Positions 1-9,199 of a DNA stretch of 64,000 nucleotides are shown piece after piece. Position 1 is the stretch's first letter; each line of letters opens with the position of its first letter. Source of the stretch: Rhodohalobacter sp. SW132 (GTDB taxonomy: Bacteria > Bacteroidota > Rhodothermia > Balneolales > Balneolaceae); contig NZ_QUOK01000008.1 in NCBI RefSeq assembly GCF_003390325.1, positions 1 through 64,000 of the forward strand, given 5' to 3'. The position numbers and the translations under genes were made by a program. The notes beneath the pieces were generated by a model, which made no database searches, was not told the origin of the DNA, and worked only from the letters and a program-made list of their open reading frames with translations.

Positions 1-51
1 GACTAAATATTATTAAGAATTGAGTTTGTTAGTTTAACCTGCTACCTGAAG

Positions 52-124
<73 letters not shown>

Positions 125-134
125 TGTTTCAGAG

Positions 135-208
135 AGCGGGCGACCAGAGTCGAACTGGCAACATTCACCTTGGAAGGGTGACACTCTACCAATTGAGTTA
201 CGCCCGCT
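135..208 (-). tRNA. tRNA-Gly (anticodon TCC)
   Basis: A 74-nt minus-strand cloverleaf. The acceptor arms AGCGGGC and GCCCGCT pair, the anticodon stem TCACC/GGTGA encloses the loop CTTCCAA, giving anticodon TCC, and the T-loop reads GTTCGACTC. It is separated from the following tRNA-Thr by only 10 nt, so the two are almost certainly processed from one transcript. Confidence 0.95.
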
Positions 209-241
209 AATTGTATCAGTTTGCATTAAAAAATCTTTAAG

Positions 242-324
242 TGGGGGGAGCAGGATTCGAACCTACGAAGTCGTAAGACAACAGATTTACAGTCTGCCCC
301 AGTTGGCCGCTTTGGTATCCCCCC
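242..324 (-). tRNA. tRNA-Tyr (anticodon GTA)
   Basis: An 83-nt class II tRNA on the minus strand with the long variable arm expected of bacterial tRNA-Tyr. The acceptor GGGGGGA pairs with TCCCCCC, the discriminator is A, and the anticodon loop CTGTAAA gives GTA. The T-arm reads GGTTCGAATCC. It lies between tRNA-Thr(TGT) and tRNA-Gly. Confidence 0.95.
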
Positions 325-337
325 AAAGTAAGTAATG

Positions 338-409
338 AGCCAGTGGCCGGATTCGAACCGACGACCGACGGTTTACAAAACCGTTGCTCTACCCCTGAGC
401 TACACTGGC
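338..409 (-). tRNA. tRNA-Thr (anticodon TGT)
   Basis: A 72-nt minus-strand cloverleaf, first in the tRNA cluster as transcribed. The acceptor GCCAGTG pairs with CACTGGC, the stem ACGGT/ACCGT encloses the loop TTTGTAA, giving anticodon TGT, and the T-arm reads GGTTCGAATCC. The cluster promoter should lie in the AT-rich 410-536 interval downstream of dedA; I could not identify it with confidence. Confidence 0.95.
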
Positions 410-536
410 AATCATTTTCAATATGTCAAAACTTCAATAATACGAACCCGACGTACCGATCTCTCTTTCGTATCATTGAAAGACCTGAAACTTAAAAAGT
501 TATTTATAACTAAGCAACAAAAAAGAACACTATTTT

Positions 537-1181
537 TTAAATCTCTCTGTTTTCTGTCGCGCCTTGTTTTACATAGCGTACGAAGAGAAATCTTCCGGCA
601 ACAGCCAAAACAATTATCCCAAGAACAAACCAGCCATATATATTCAGGTAATGACCAATAATCTGCCAGTTTTCATGCACAAACCAACCTAATCCAAGCA
701 AAATTAAGTTCCAAAGCAGTGAGCTGATCGTAGCAGAAATTACAGTTGACAAAACGCGTGTTTTAGTCAGCCCTGCTGTTACCGAAATAACAGATCGGGT
801 ACCCGCTAAAAAACGGTTTGCTAATATAACACCCTGACCCCATCGATGCATCCATCTCTTGCCCCGGTCAAAATATTTTACATCAACCACTTTCATCAGC
901 CAAAATTTTTGACGCTGGGCCTCAATTTTATCCCCAAAATAATAGCCGATACCATACATATTCATAAAACCAATCACTGAAGCGATTGTAGTGAACAGCA
1001 ACAAGAGGTTGAAACCAACAACCTGTTCTGCGGCAAGATACCCCCCAAATACCACCAGGATATCACCCGGAATTGGCGGAACTACATTTTCAAGATATGC
1101 CACCAGTGCAAATATCGCATAAACACTCAATGGAGACAGCGTCAAAATCCAATCGATAAGCTCCCCGGTAACTGTTTCCAT
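537..1181 (-). CDS. DedA-family (VTT/SNARE-associated) membrane protein
   Basis: A 214-aa integral membrane protein of the DedA family, which includes undecaprenyl-phosphate and phospholipid flippases of the inner membrane. Visible family signatures are the N-terminal E31 followed by PPIPGD with D40, and the later Arg-rich motif NRFLAGTRSV near residues 120-132, which in studied members bears essential arginines. About four to five hydrophobic stretches are present. The ATG start lies 4 nt after the ispF stop, so it is the fourth gene of a queA-ispD-ispF-dedA transcription unit. The family assignment is firm; the transported lipid cannot be read from sequence. A link with isoprenoid (undecaprenyl) supply from ispD/ispF is suggestive only. 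Confidence 0.88.
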   Translation of the reverse strand: METVTGELIDWILTLSPLSVYAIFALVAYLENVVPPIPGDILVVFGGYLAAEQVVGFNLLLLFTTIASVIGFMNMYGIGYYFGDKIEAQRQKFWLMKVVDVKYFDRGKRWMHRWGQGVILANRFLAGTRSVISVTAGLTKTRVLSTVISATISSLLWNLILLGLGWFVHENWQIIGHYLNIYGWFVLGIIVLAVAGRFLFVRYVKQGATENREI

Positions 1182-1185
1182 GACA

Positions 1186-1668
1186 TTATACCTTCATCAG
1201 CAAAACTACGGAGTGGACAGCAATCCCTTCTTTGCGCCCGATTGCTCCCATTTTTTCATTTGTGGTTGCTTTCACGGAAATATCTTCATTTTCACAACCA
1301 ATCAGCCTGCTAATATTTGCCTCAATTTCAGCTATATACGCCTTCATTTTAGGTTCTTCTGCTACGATTACGGCGTCTCCATTCCCGAATTCATATCCTT
1401 TTTTTCTGACCAGCCGCATTACATCTTTCAACAACTCTCCACTGTCAGCATTCTTAAATTCCGGATCTGTATCGGGAAAATGCGACCCAATATCACCCAG
1501 TGAGGCTGCTCCAAGTATGGCATCAGTGAGAGAGTGAAGCAGCACATCGGCATCGGAATGTCCTTTTAAGCCAGCCGTATATGGTATGTCAATCCCGCCG
1601 AGGATTAATTTTCTCCCGGAAGCAAAAATATGTGAATCATACCCCAAACCTACTCTGATATTCTTCAT
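1186..1668 (-). CDS. ispF: 2-C-methyl-D-erythritol 2,4-cyclodiphosphate synthase
   Basis: A 160-aa enzyme of the non-mevalonate (MEP) isoprenoid pathway that cyclises CDP-methylerythritol 2-phosphate to MEcPP with loss of CMP. The zinc ligands expected for IspF are present as D11, H13 (GLGYDSH) and H45 (HSDADVLLH), followed by the conserved GDIGSHFPDTDP block. The length is typical for the family. The ATG overlaps the ispD stop by one base (TAATG), indicating translational coupling with IspD, which acts two steps earlier. The intervening kinase IspE is not in the window. Confidence 0.96.
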   Translation of the reverse strand: MKNIRVGLGYDSHIFASGRKLILGGIDIPYTAGLKGHSDADVLLHSLTDAILGAASLGDIGSHFPDTDPEFKNADSGELLKDVMRLVRKKGYEFGNGDAVIVAEEPKMKAYIAEIEANISRLIGCENEDISVKATTNEKMGAIGRKEGIAVHSVVLLMKV

Positions 1669-2369
1669 TAGCCGTGATAATTTTCATCTGTCAAAAGTTC
1701 TGCGATCCTAAAGTCGAGCGGATACGTGATCTTGAAATTATTTCGGTTTCCTTTAACTACACTGACCCGTTCTCCTATAGCTTCAACGAGTGAAGCATCG
1801 TCTGTTCCCAGAAAATCTTTTTTAATCGCATTTTTGTAGGCTTTCAACAAAATTTCTTTTTTGAAAATTTGTGGTGTCTGTGCCTGCCATAAATCTGTCC
1901 GGTCGGGTGTCTGGGTTATGAACCCCTTACTATCCACCCGCTTGATTGTATCCTTAACAGGAACACCCGGTATTGCCCCGCCCGTTTCATACGCTTTCCG
2001 GAGACATTGTGAAATTGTGGAATCGAGTACAAATGGACGCACCGCATCATGGACAGCAATAAGGTCAGCCTCATCCAGCACTACCATCAGCGCATTATAA
2101 ATGGAGTGTTGACGCTCCCTGCCGCCGCTCACAACATCAACTGAAATATCCGGAAATTTCCGTTTCAGCAGTTTACGGGTCTGTTCCTCATATTGTGACG
2201 AGGTTGATACGATAACCTGGCAAAGACCTGAAATTTCCGAAAATGCTGAAAGCGTTCTCTCCAGAATAGTTATACCTTTCAGCTCCAGATACGGCTTGGG
2301 AGTTTCTGACTGCATCCTCTTGCCTTGTCCAGCCGCCGGTATAATCAATGAAAATGCCGGATTGGTCAC
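1668..2369 (-). CDS. ispD: 2-C-methyl-D-erythritol 4-phosphate cytidylyltransferase
   Basis: A 233-aa cytidylyltransferase that makes CDP-methylerythritol from MEP and CTP. The N-terminal nucleotide loop PAAGQGKRM (residues 11-19) and the following TPKPYL with K25 match the IspD CTP-binding signature. The later VHDAVRPF and the DTIKRVD and TPQIF blocks are also typical. The start used is GTG. It lies 11 nt downstream of queA and overlaps ispF by one base, so the three genes form a compact minus-strand unit. Confidence 0.96.
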   Translation of the reverse strand: MTNPAFSLIIPAAGQGKRMQSETPKPYLELKGITILERTLSAFSEISGLCQVIVSTSSQYEEQTRKLLKRKFPDISVDVVSGGRERQHSIYNALMVVLDEADLIAVHDAVRPFVLDSTISQCLRKAYETGGAIPGVPVKDTIKRVDSKGFITQTPDRTDLWQAQTPQIFKKEILLKAYKNAIKKDFLGTDDASLVEAIGERVSVVKGNRNNFKITYPLDFRIAELLTDENYHG

Positions 2370-2380
2370 AAAAACTCCGT

Positions 2381-3433
2381 TTAGAGGATCAGCATCGCAT
2401 CACCAAAAGTGAAAAAACGGTAATCATTCTCTTTGGCTTCTTCATACGCCTTCATAATGAAATCGTAACTGCCAAATGCTGCTGCGAGCATTAAAAGAGT
2501 TGATTCAGGTCTGTGAAAATTGGTAATTACCGCTTCAGTGATTTTAAAATCGTAATCAGGATAAATAAACTTATCAGTCCACCCTGTTCCCGGTTTCGAC
2601 ATACCACTTGCCATCACGCTGGTTTCGATAACCCGAACCGCGGATGTGCCGCATGCAATAACCTTATTTTTTTTACTCTTCAGAGCCGTATTAATTTTAT
2701 CAGAAGTATCTTTAGAGATCAGGAAGTTTTCAGAATCCATTCTGTGCTTGGTAAGATCTTCCACTTCAACATTACGGAACGTTCCCCATCCGATATGAAG
2801 AGTTACCGGCAAAAATTCGGCGCCTTTTTTCTCAATTTTCTCAACAAGTTCTTCTGTGAAATGCATTCCAGCCGTTGGGGCCGCCACAGCACCGCGTTCT
2901 TTGGCAAAAATGGTTTGATAGCGTTCTTTATCGCCCTCCACAGGTTCCCGTTCGATGTATGGTGGAAGCGGCATGTCGCCGATTTCGTCTAATCTTTCAT
3001 ATAACTCTTCATTCGATCCTTCATACAAAAAGCGAATGGTTCGTCCGCGAGACGTTGTATTATCTACAACTTCTGCCATCAGATCTTCCCCGAAATAGAG
3101 CTTATTTCCAATCCGGATTTTACGTGCAGGTTCAACCAGCACATCCCAAAGCATATTTTCCGGCATCAGCTCTCTTAAAAGAAAAACTTCAATATCCGCA
3201 TCTGTTTTCTCTTTCTTTCCTTTCAGTTTCGCCGGAAATACTTTGGTATTATTATAGATAATTACATCACCTTCATTCACATATTTATGAATGTCAGCAA
3301 ATGTCTCATGCTTGATTGATTGATCCTCACGGTTTAGCACCATAAGTTTTGAGGAATCTCGAGGGTTTACCGGCTCTTCAGGAACATTAAAATCTTCGAT
3401 TTCAAATTTGAAATCGGTAAGTTTCATCTTCAT
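2381..3433 (-). CDS. queA: S-adenosylmethionine:tRNA ribosyltransferase-isomerase
   Basis: A 350-aa QueA that transfers and isomerises the ribosyl moiety of SAM onto preQ1 in tRNA to give epoxyqueuosine. Conserved QueA blocks are seen: the N-terminal DF motif followed by NPRDSSKLMVL, then VIIYNNTKVFPA, GAVAAPTAGMHFTEEL and the C-terminal ITNFHRPESTLLMLAAAF. The first ATG gives MKMKL; a second ATG two codons in gives the more usual MKL start and is equally possible. It heads the queA-ispD-ispF-dedA unit. No preQ1 riboswitch was recognised in the 200 bases upstream. Confidence 0.96.
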   Translation of the reverse strand: MKMKLTDFKFEIEDFNVPEEPVNPRDSSKLMVLNREDQSIKHETFADIHKYVNEGDVIIYNNTKVFPAKLKGKKEKTDADIEVFLLRELMPENMLWDVLVEPARKIRIGNKLYFGEDLMAEVVDNTTSRGRTIRFLYEGSNEELYERLDEIGDMPLPPYIEREPVEGDKERYQTIFAKERGAVAAPTAGMHFTEELVEKIEKKGAEFLPVTLHIGWGTFRNVEVEDLTKHRMDSENFLISKDTSDKINTALKSKKNKVIACGTSAVRVIETSVMASGMSKPGTGWTDKFIYPDYDFKITEAVITNFHRPESTLLMLAAAFGSYDFIMKAYEEAKENDYRFFTFGDAMLIL

Positions 3434-3640
3434 ACGGCAGAAGTGTTTTGTATTTGCGTTTTATAAAAGAATTCAGCTTAATAATATACCTGTTTTTTTA
3501 TGGTACAACAAACGAAGTTGTGAACCGTTTTTTCAAACTGCTGATGCGTTATAATTTTTTCTATTCAGTGTGAAATTGTTTACTAAGTGTTACCGTTTAT
3601 GTATTATTGATTATAGATCAACAATGAAATTACTTTCGCC

Positions 3641-4156
3641 ATGAAAATCATACTACTGCTCGTTTCTATAACTTTTTTATCCTATTCAGTTGCTGATGCC
3701 CAGCTGAGAGAGGATTTGGGCGGATCATCAGAGTATAGTGGTGTTGTCAGCACAGATCATCAGCCCTCGACCGGCAGCTGGATGAATGCGCTGAACATGA
3801 CGATGAATCACTCCTATTCTATGACTTTCAGTAGTTTTGGCGGTCAGATGCAAAATATTAACGCATACACAAATTCTATGCTGTTTGATATCAGCGAAAG
3901 AATGGACGCACAAGTTGATGTATCTTTTCTGCATTCCCCTTTCGGCAATAGTTACATGACAAACGAAAGTCTCGGATCACGGATCATAATTGATCGTGCC
4001 CGGCTTGATTATCAGATATCTGACCGAACAAATATTTCTTTAGAATTTTCTCAACGTCCGTATCAATACTCACCTTTCGGTTATGGCGGATATGGGCACC
4101 ACGGATTTCACAGAGGCAACCGTTCTCCATTTGGCGGAAATTATTCTACCTGGTAG
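3641..4156 (+). CDS. exported hypothetical protein, Gly/His/Tyr-rich tail
   Basis: 171 aa with a clear signal peptide (hydrophobic core LLLVSITFLSYSV, then an ADAQ cleavage-like site near residue 20). The mature part has a block about SERMDAQVDVSFLHSPFG and alternating strand-like segments (RLDYQISDRTNISLEF) suggestive of outer-membrane beta structure. It ends in a Gly/His/Tyr-rich tail (GYGGYGHHGFHRGN). I do not recognise a named family. It is followed after 14 nt by the LytR_C gene, with rsfS and the large kinase next, so it may head that plus-strand unit. Periplasmic or outer-membrane placement is inferred from the signal peptide. Confidence 0.7.
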   Translation: MKIILLLVSITFLSYSVADAQLREDLGGSSEYSGVVSTDHQPSTGSWMNALNMTMNHSYSMTFSSFGGQMQNINAYTNSMLFDISERMDAQVDVSFLHSPFGNSYMTNESLGSRIIIDRARLDYQISDRTNISLEFSQRPYQYSPFGYGGYGHHGFHRGNRSPFGGNYSTW

Positions 4157-4170
4157 TACCTGAATCGTAA

Positions 4171-4626
4171 ATGGCAGATAGTAATAAAGGAATTGAACGA
4201 TCATCACTACTGCTGAATGCAGCCATTGGTTTTTTAGGGTTTTTACTTGTGATCCTGGTGTTTTCACTCATCACCCGTCTTCTCTACCCGCGAATTATAT
4301 CAGACCGATCGGAACAAGATCCCGCATTAATTAGTAGTGTAATACAACTTGAAGTATTAAACGGATGTGGTATTCCCGGCCTTGCAACGGCATACACCGG
4401 TACACTTCGGAACTATGGATTTGATGTTGTAGAAACCGGTAATTTCGACCATTTTAATGTTGAAAACACAATTGTGATCGCCCGGACTGCACAGCTGGAA
4501 AATGCCCGAAGGGTTGCCAGTGCACTCGGGATTGATGAAAAACAGATCCTCCGGGAAATTTCCGGAGAGTTTTACCTGGATGTAACTTTAGTACTTGGCG
4601 CCGATTATGAATCCCTTAATTTATAA
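4171..4626 (+). CDS. membrane-anchored LytR C-terminal-domain protein
   Basis: A 151-aa protein with one N-terminal transmembrane segment (about residues 13-38, GFLGFLLVILVFSLI) and a periplasmic domain resembling LytR_C: VLNGCGIPGLA, then the GFDVVETGN and NTIVIAR blocks. LytR_C domains occur at the end of LytR-CpsA-Psr cell-wall proteins and as stand-alone proteins; their function is not settled. The catalytic LCP phosphotransferase domain is absent here. It sits directly upstream of rsfS, a pairing that would fit the usual iojap neighbourhood in this group. Confidence 0.78.
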   Translation: MADSNKGIERSSLLLNAAIGFLGFLLVILVFSLITRLLYPRIISDRSEQDPALISSVIQLEVLNGCGIPGLATAYTGTLRNYGFDVVETGNFDHFNVENTIVIARTAQLENARRVASALGIDEKQILREISGEFYLDVTLVLGADYESLNL

Positions 4627-4643
4627 CAAACTAATAATTGCCT

Positions 4644-5069
4644 ATGACAGATAAATCTATTCTTAAAAGCGGACAGTTTTCGACAGATTCCAAAACCAAA
4701 ACTGCCGATTCTGCAAAGCTGATAGAAACCATTAGCGAAGCACTTCTCGAAAAGAGAGCAAAAAATATCGTACTGCTTGATGTACGGGAGCTTACTACTT
4801 TAACCGATTATTTTATCGTATGCCACGGATCATCGGACACACAAATCCGTGCACTTGCCAACAGCGTTACCGAAAAAACGAAAAAAGACCTCGGTGAATC
4901 CGTCTGGAAAAAAGAGGGAATGGAGATCCGGCGCTGGATCATACTGGACTACGTAAATATTGTGGTTCACATCTTCAGTGAAGAAAAACGTGAATACTAC
5001 GGTATTGAAAAAATGTGGAGTGATGCCGTCCGGACAGAATTAGAAGACACCTTAGCGAAAGATAGTTGA
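4644..5069 (+). CDS. rsfS: ribosomal silencing factor RsfS (iojap/YbeB)
   Basis: A 141-aa RsfS that binds ribosomal protein L14 on the 50S subunit and blocks subunit joining when nutrients are low. Family hallmarks are KNIVLLDVRELT, DYFIVCHGSSDTQIRALA and the C-terminal RRWIILDYVNIVVHIFSEEKRE followed by YGIEKMWSD. I prefer the ATG at 4644 over an in-frame TTG two codons upstream. The last bases overlap the next gene as TTGA, so RsfS and the histidine kinase are probably translated from one message. Confidence 0.93.
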   Translation: MTDKSILKSGQFSTDSKTKTADSAKLIETISEALLEKRAKNIVLLDVRELTTLTDYFIVCHGSSDTQIRALANSVTEKTKKDLGESVWKKEGMEIRRWIILDYVNIVVHIFSEEKREYYGIEKMWSDAVRTELEDTLAKDS

Positions 5070-8000
5070 ACCTTCTTTTAAAAAATCCGTTGATACTGCC
5101 AGGAGCACTTTTGCTGCTCATATTGGCGTTGTACGGATTTTTTGAATATAACAACTCCCGGACCGGCCAACTGCCCGAATCACCTGAACCCATCATCGAG
5201 GAAAGCTTAGACCAGGGGCTTGTACTCTTCGAAAACTTTCAGGCGGATTTAACACGTGATACCGAGAATTTACTGGAGCAACTTCAGGAGATCATCAGTC
5301 AGCAGCAAAACAGGCAGTTTATCTACCGGTCACTTTCAAACCATGATTTCTGGGGAGTGATCCTCTACCGGAACGGCATCCCCTGGAGCTGGAACGGGTT
5401 TCATATTGTAATTCCGCCGCCTTTCGAAAGCAGCCAGTCCGATTCTGTTCAAACGTATCTGCAGAAACGTAATAACCTATCGGTATTAGTTGCCCAGGTT
5501 ACGTTTTCGGTTGAAGATGATTCATACCAGCTTGTTGCAGGGCGTAAACTTTCCCACACGACAAATCTGCCCATTGCAGGTGATATTAATTTCACACTTT
5601 CTGACCACCCCTCGTTAACAAATCTCTACCCGGTCCGATACAGCTTTTCCCAGCCCCCGCCTGATTCAAACATGCCATACAGGGTTCTTGCAACCAGCGC
5701 ATCAGACAGTGTTGGAGTGGTGTACGCCGAAGACACCGATTATGAGGCTTTCAAAGCCAGTTTTTTTGATGCAATTTCTGAATCGAGATACCTGTTTCAT
5801 ATTGCGATCATTGCAGCACTTTTTCTGTTTTTTATTGTATTTGCTGTAAATCATAAAAGCTGGTATTCCCTGCTGTTTCAGATTGGCTTCATATCACTAA
5901 TGTGGTTCCTGGCGGTTCGTTATTCTGTTGCTGAATCGTGGGGAATGCTGTTTCTTCCCGGAGGGCCTGACGATGTTCTTCAGACCCAGCTGATTCTGGG
6001 TGAATATCTTCTCAATGCGCTATTTTTACTGCTCTTCAGCCTTGTCGCCATCAATACACTTCGGGGATACAACCCGGTAAAGTCCCGGCAGATGCAGATT
6101 AAAGGTGCACTGATTGCATTGATGTATGGCGTTGTACAGCTTCTCCTGATTCTCTTTTTTGTGATAAGCACCAAACAATTAACTGCAGACACTGCCATTC
6201 CGCTTCTGGATCTGGAATTGATTCCTCCGCTGAATACCCTGATTTTTTATATTTCAGCGTCGCTGTTTTTTGCAGCCATAACGGGAATCAGCCTGGCTGT
6301 TTCGCAATTCCTTTTCAAATTTGAACAGGATAAGGCTGTCCTTATCTTCTTGTCCTCCGTTTTTGCATTTCTTGCCACATCGTTTGGTATCGATCAATTT
6401 ACTGATCAAGGATTTTTCCTTGGATGGCAATTTCTGCTGATTCTATTCCTTTTTTCAGCGTTTATATTTACCGGTTGGTTGATGTCCCGCTATCCTGACT
6501 TTTTCACAACTATGTCGGGATTTCGGCGCATGATTATCCTGTTACTCTTTACAGCCGGTTCCGTCTATTATATTATCTGGAATACCACACCGGATCGCGC
6601 TGACAGTGAACTTCACTCCATTGCCACAGAATATGCAGCAGAGGCCGAAAGCGATAGTGAGGCCATTCTCCGATCTATTCTTCAGACCATCGAATTTCGG
6701 ATTCAGGATATTCCGGATGAAGATATTTTTGAAACACCCGAAAGAGCGCAATCCAGATTTGAGCGGGTAATAGAGTCTTTGATACAGACAGAGTGGCAAA
6801 ACTATACGCTCGATTTTCATCTTGTACGCGCCGATGGGGATATGATTTCAGATTATTCAACCAGTATTGATTCGCCGGGATGGTCCTCAATTTTCGATCT
6901 TGAATTAATGAATCGTTCGCATCGCGGCGAGCAGCTGCGTATGGAAACGAACCGGCCAATTATTTGGGATCGACCCACCGGTATCGGAGAACATTTTCGA
7001 TCCTTTTTCCGTGGCTGGATTCCTATCTACAGTAACACCAATCCAGGCAATATTATCGCCTGGATCACCGGTTCAATCTACCAGGAACGGCCCGATTTTA
7101 ATAAACCGATCCGCGCAGTGATGACGGCCACTACTGGCGAAGACTGGCGAAAAAGTTTCTACATGGCCGAGTTTACCGGAAACCGCGTAGTTCGCAGCGC
7201 TACTAAAGGTATTTATAACGATCAGCCTGAATACAACCGTCTTTCGGATGTTGAGCGAAATATTGCTATGCAGGATTCACTCGCATTCATCACAACCCGA
7301 ACCGCCCAGGGTTCTTTCAGAGAAATTCTACTGAGGGTAGGTGATCGAAATATTGTGAAAGTCAGCACCCCTAAACCGGGTTTCACAAACCACCTGTTCT
7401 CTTTTTTCAGACTCTTTTTACCCCTGTTATTCTTCGGTTTATTTGTGATGGCGGTTTTATCTATTTGCGGACTACGGCCTTTTCACCTTTTCAGCCAAAG
7501 CAAACGGTTCCAAAATCGTCTGATTGACGGATTTACACTGGCCACACTCCTCTTTTTAACCGTACTGATTTTTGCCACACAATTTGCTATCAGCAATCAA
7601 ACGGAAAAAAATATTGAGCGCGATCTGGTAAATACACTGAAAAACCTGGGAGAATCGATCCAGCTCGCATCCCCGGAAATTTCGACTGATTCATTCCAGA
7701 TTCCACTGTCTGACGTTACGACTCCTCTAAATGTAGATGCCATACTCTATCAAAACGTATGGGTGGTAGAATCAACGACACCGCAGATATTTCAACAACA
7801 CCTGATTCCAACCATTCTACCATTTAATGCCTACGAATTTCTTTACAATCGGGAGCGGAGGCATATCGTATCAACCGTGGAACTCGGCAGAGAGACGCTT
7901 ATGGTGGGATACCGCGCCATTGTAGATGATGATAACCAGCCGGTTGGCACCATTGCCATACCCACATTTACGCAATCTCCCGTTTACACCGATCAGCTTC

Positions 8001-8938
8001 TTGAAACCACCAGCTACCTCTTTGGAATTTACCTTGTAATCTTTTCGCTCTTTACAATTGGAGCCATTGTGTTTTCAAACCAGTTAACACGCCCGCTTGA
8101 ACTGATTCAGAAGGGATTGAATAAAATTTCACGGGGAGAGCAGAAAACTAAAATCCCCGTTACCAGCCAGGATGAGGTCGGATCGCTTGCAGAAGCGTAT
8201 AATTTAATGGTCAACAAACTCGATGAGGCCCAAAAAGAGCTTATTAAAGCGGAGAGGGAATCCGCCTGGAAAGAGATGGCACAACAGGTGGCACATGAAA
8301 TAAAAAATCCGCTGACTCCAATGAAATTAAACCTGCAGCATCTGCAGCGCCAGCTCGAAGCAAACCCTGATAATGTGCTCGCTCTCAAGCCAATCATCGA
8401 AACAACCGCGGCCAATATTATTGAACAGATAGAATCACTCAACAAGATTGCCAGTGATTTCTCGAAATTTTCAAAGCCGATCCGCGATCCGTTTGAACCG
8501 GTAAACCTGAACCCTCTGCTTGAATCGGTTGCCGATCTGTATGGCCACGATGAAGGTGTAGAAATTGAGCTGAACATTCGATCGAAAGATCTTACCATTC
8601 ATTGTGTGCAGGATGAAATTCGCCGTGTACTTATTAATCTAATTAAAAATGGTATTGAAGCCTGTGAAAATGGAAATTCAAAAATTCAAATTGATGCCGG
8701 GTTTCAGAATGAAGAACTTGAGATTAGCATTGCAGATAATGGTATAGGGATACCGGTAAAGAATCGAAACACTATTTTTGTACCAAACTTCTCTACAAAA
8801 TCCTCGGGAACCGGACTTGGTCTTGCCATCACTAAAAAAATTATTGAAGCACATGATGGAGACATTTCATTCGAATCAAAACCCGGGCAAGGAACAACAT
8901 TTACCATACACCTTCCCAAAAAACCCTCTTCATCCTGA
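5066..8938 (+). CDS. very large multi-pass NtrY-like sensor histidine kinase
   Basis: A 1290-aa sensor kinase. In order: a TM helix (about 8-26), a first extracytoplasmic region, a block of about eight hydrophobic helices (about 243-506), a second extracytoplasmic region (about 507-775), two helices (about 777-842), a third extracytoplasmic segment, a last helix (about 985-1005), HAMP (about 1006-1060), a HisKA box VAHEIKNPLTP with the phospho-acceptor H1077, and HATPase_c with an N-box near 1191, DNGIGIP near 1224 and GTGLGL near 1249. The catalytic part resembles NtrY-type kinases. The start is TTG, overlapping the rsfS stop as TTGA. No response regulator is adjacent; the sigma-54 activator 36 kb away lacks a receiver domain. 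Signal and partner are unknown. Confidence 0.85.
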   Translation: MNLLLKNPLILPGALLLLILALYGFFEYNNSRTGQLPESPEPIIEESLDQGLVLFENFQADLTRDTENLLEQLQEIISQQQNRQFIYRSLSNHDFWGVILYRNGIPWSWNGFHIVIPPPFESSQSDSVQTYLQKRNNLSVLVAQVTFSVEDDSYQLVAGRKLSHTTNLPIAGDINFTLSDHPSLTNLYPVRYSFSQPPPDSNMPYRVLATSASDSVGVVYAEDTDYEAFKASFFDAISESRYLFHIAIIAALFLFFIVFAVNHKSWYSLLFQIGFISLMWFLAVRYSVAESWGMLFLPGGPDDVLQTQLILGEYLLNALFLLLFSLVAINTLRGYNPVKSRQMQIKGALIALMYGVVQLLLILFFVISTKQLTADTAIPLLDLELIPPLNTLIFYISASLFFAAITGISLAVSQFLFKFEQDKAVLIFLSSVFAFLATSFGIDQFTDQGFFLGWQFLLILFLFSAFIFTGWLMSRYPDFFTTMSGFRRMIILLLFTAGSVYYIIWNTTPDRADSELHSIATEYAAEAESDSEAILRSILQTIEFRIQDIPDEDIFETPERAQSRFERVIESLIQTEWQNYTLDFHLVRADGDMISDYSTSIDSPGWSSIFDLELMNRSHRGEQLRMETNRPIIWDRPTGIGEHFRSFFRGWIPIYSNTNPGNIIAWITGSIYQERPDFNKPIRAVMTATTGEDWRKSFYMAEFTGNRVVRSATKGIYNDQPEYNRLSDVERNIAMQDSLAFITTRTAQGSFREILLRVGDRNIVKVSTPKPGFTNHLFSFFRLFLPLLFFGLFVMAVLSICGLRPFHLFSQSKRFQNRLIDGFTLATLLFLTVLIFATQFAISNQTEKNIERDLVNTLKNLGESIQLASPEISTDSFQIPLSDVTTPLNVDAILYQNVWVVESTTPQIFQQHLIPTILPFNAYEFLYNRERRHIVSTVELGRETLMVGYRAIVDDDNQPVGTIAIPTFTQSPVYTDQLLETTSYLFGIYLVIFSLFTIGAIVFSNQLTRPLELIQKGLNKISRGEQKTKIPVTSQDEVGSLAEAYNLMVNKLDEAQKELIKAERESAWKEMAQQVAHEIKNPLTPMKLNLQHLQRQLEANPDNVLALKPIIETTAANIIEQIESLNKIASDFSKFSKPIRDPFEPVNLNPLLESVADLYGHDEGVEIELNIRSKDLTIHCVQDEIRRVLINLIKNGIEACENGNSKIQIDAGFQNEELEISIADNGIGIPVKNRNTIFVPNFSTKSSGTGLGLAITKKIIEAHDGDISFESKPGQGTTFTIHLPKKPSSS

Positions 8939-9007
8939 AAACCTTTTTGGCAGCTTGGTGTCAAAAGGATCTCACTCCTTTTATAGTCATCGATGAAATG
9001 GCTGGTA

Positions 9008-9090
9008 AAACCTGTTAGGTTTATTGCTTTTTTTTACTTCATAACCAGACTATTATTATCAGACCTGTATTCTTCAAACCTATCAGGTTT
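9008..9090. repeat. pair of AAACCT-N3-AGGTTT palindromes
   Basis: Two copies of the same small palindrome sit in the 261-base gap between the kinase and the MATE gene: AAACCTGTTAGGTTT at 9008-9022 and AAACCTATCAGGTTT at 9076-9090. Each has perfect 6-base arms around a 3-base centre. The second copy differs only in the centre, so the arms look conserved. No T-tract follows either copy, so they are not typical intrinsic terminators; a REP-like dispersed element is more likely. The rest of the gap shows no gene. Confidence 0.6.
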
Positions 9091-9199
9091 AGGATTAACA
9101 CAACACCAGGCTGCCCGGCTCAATTCTCTGAAATCATTTCCGGATTTCGTGCGGTGATTTAGCTCGATTTTTTGTACCATCTGCATCGCAAAAATTTAG

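Noticed and set aside
1180-1503. Plus-strand open frames antisense to ispF
   Set aside because: They overlap a clear conserved gene and have Cys/Phe-rich translations typical of antisense frames.
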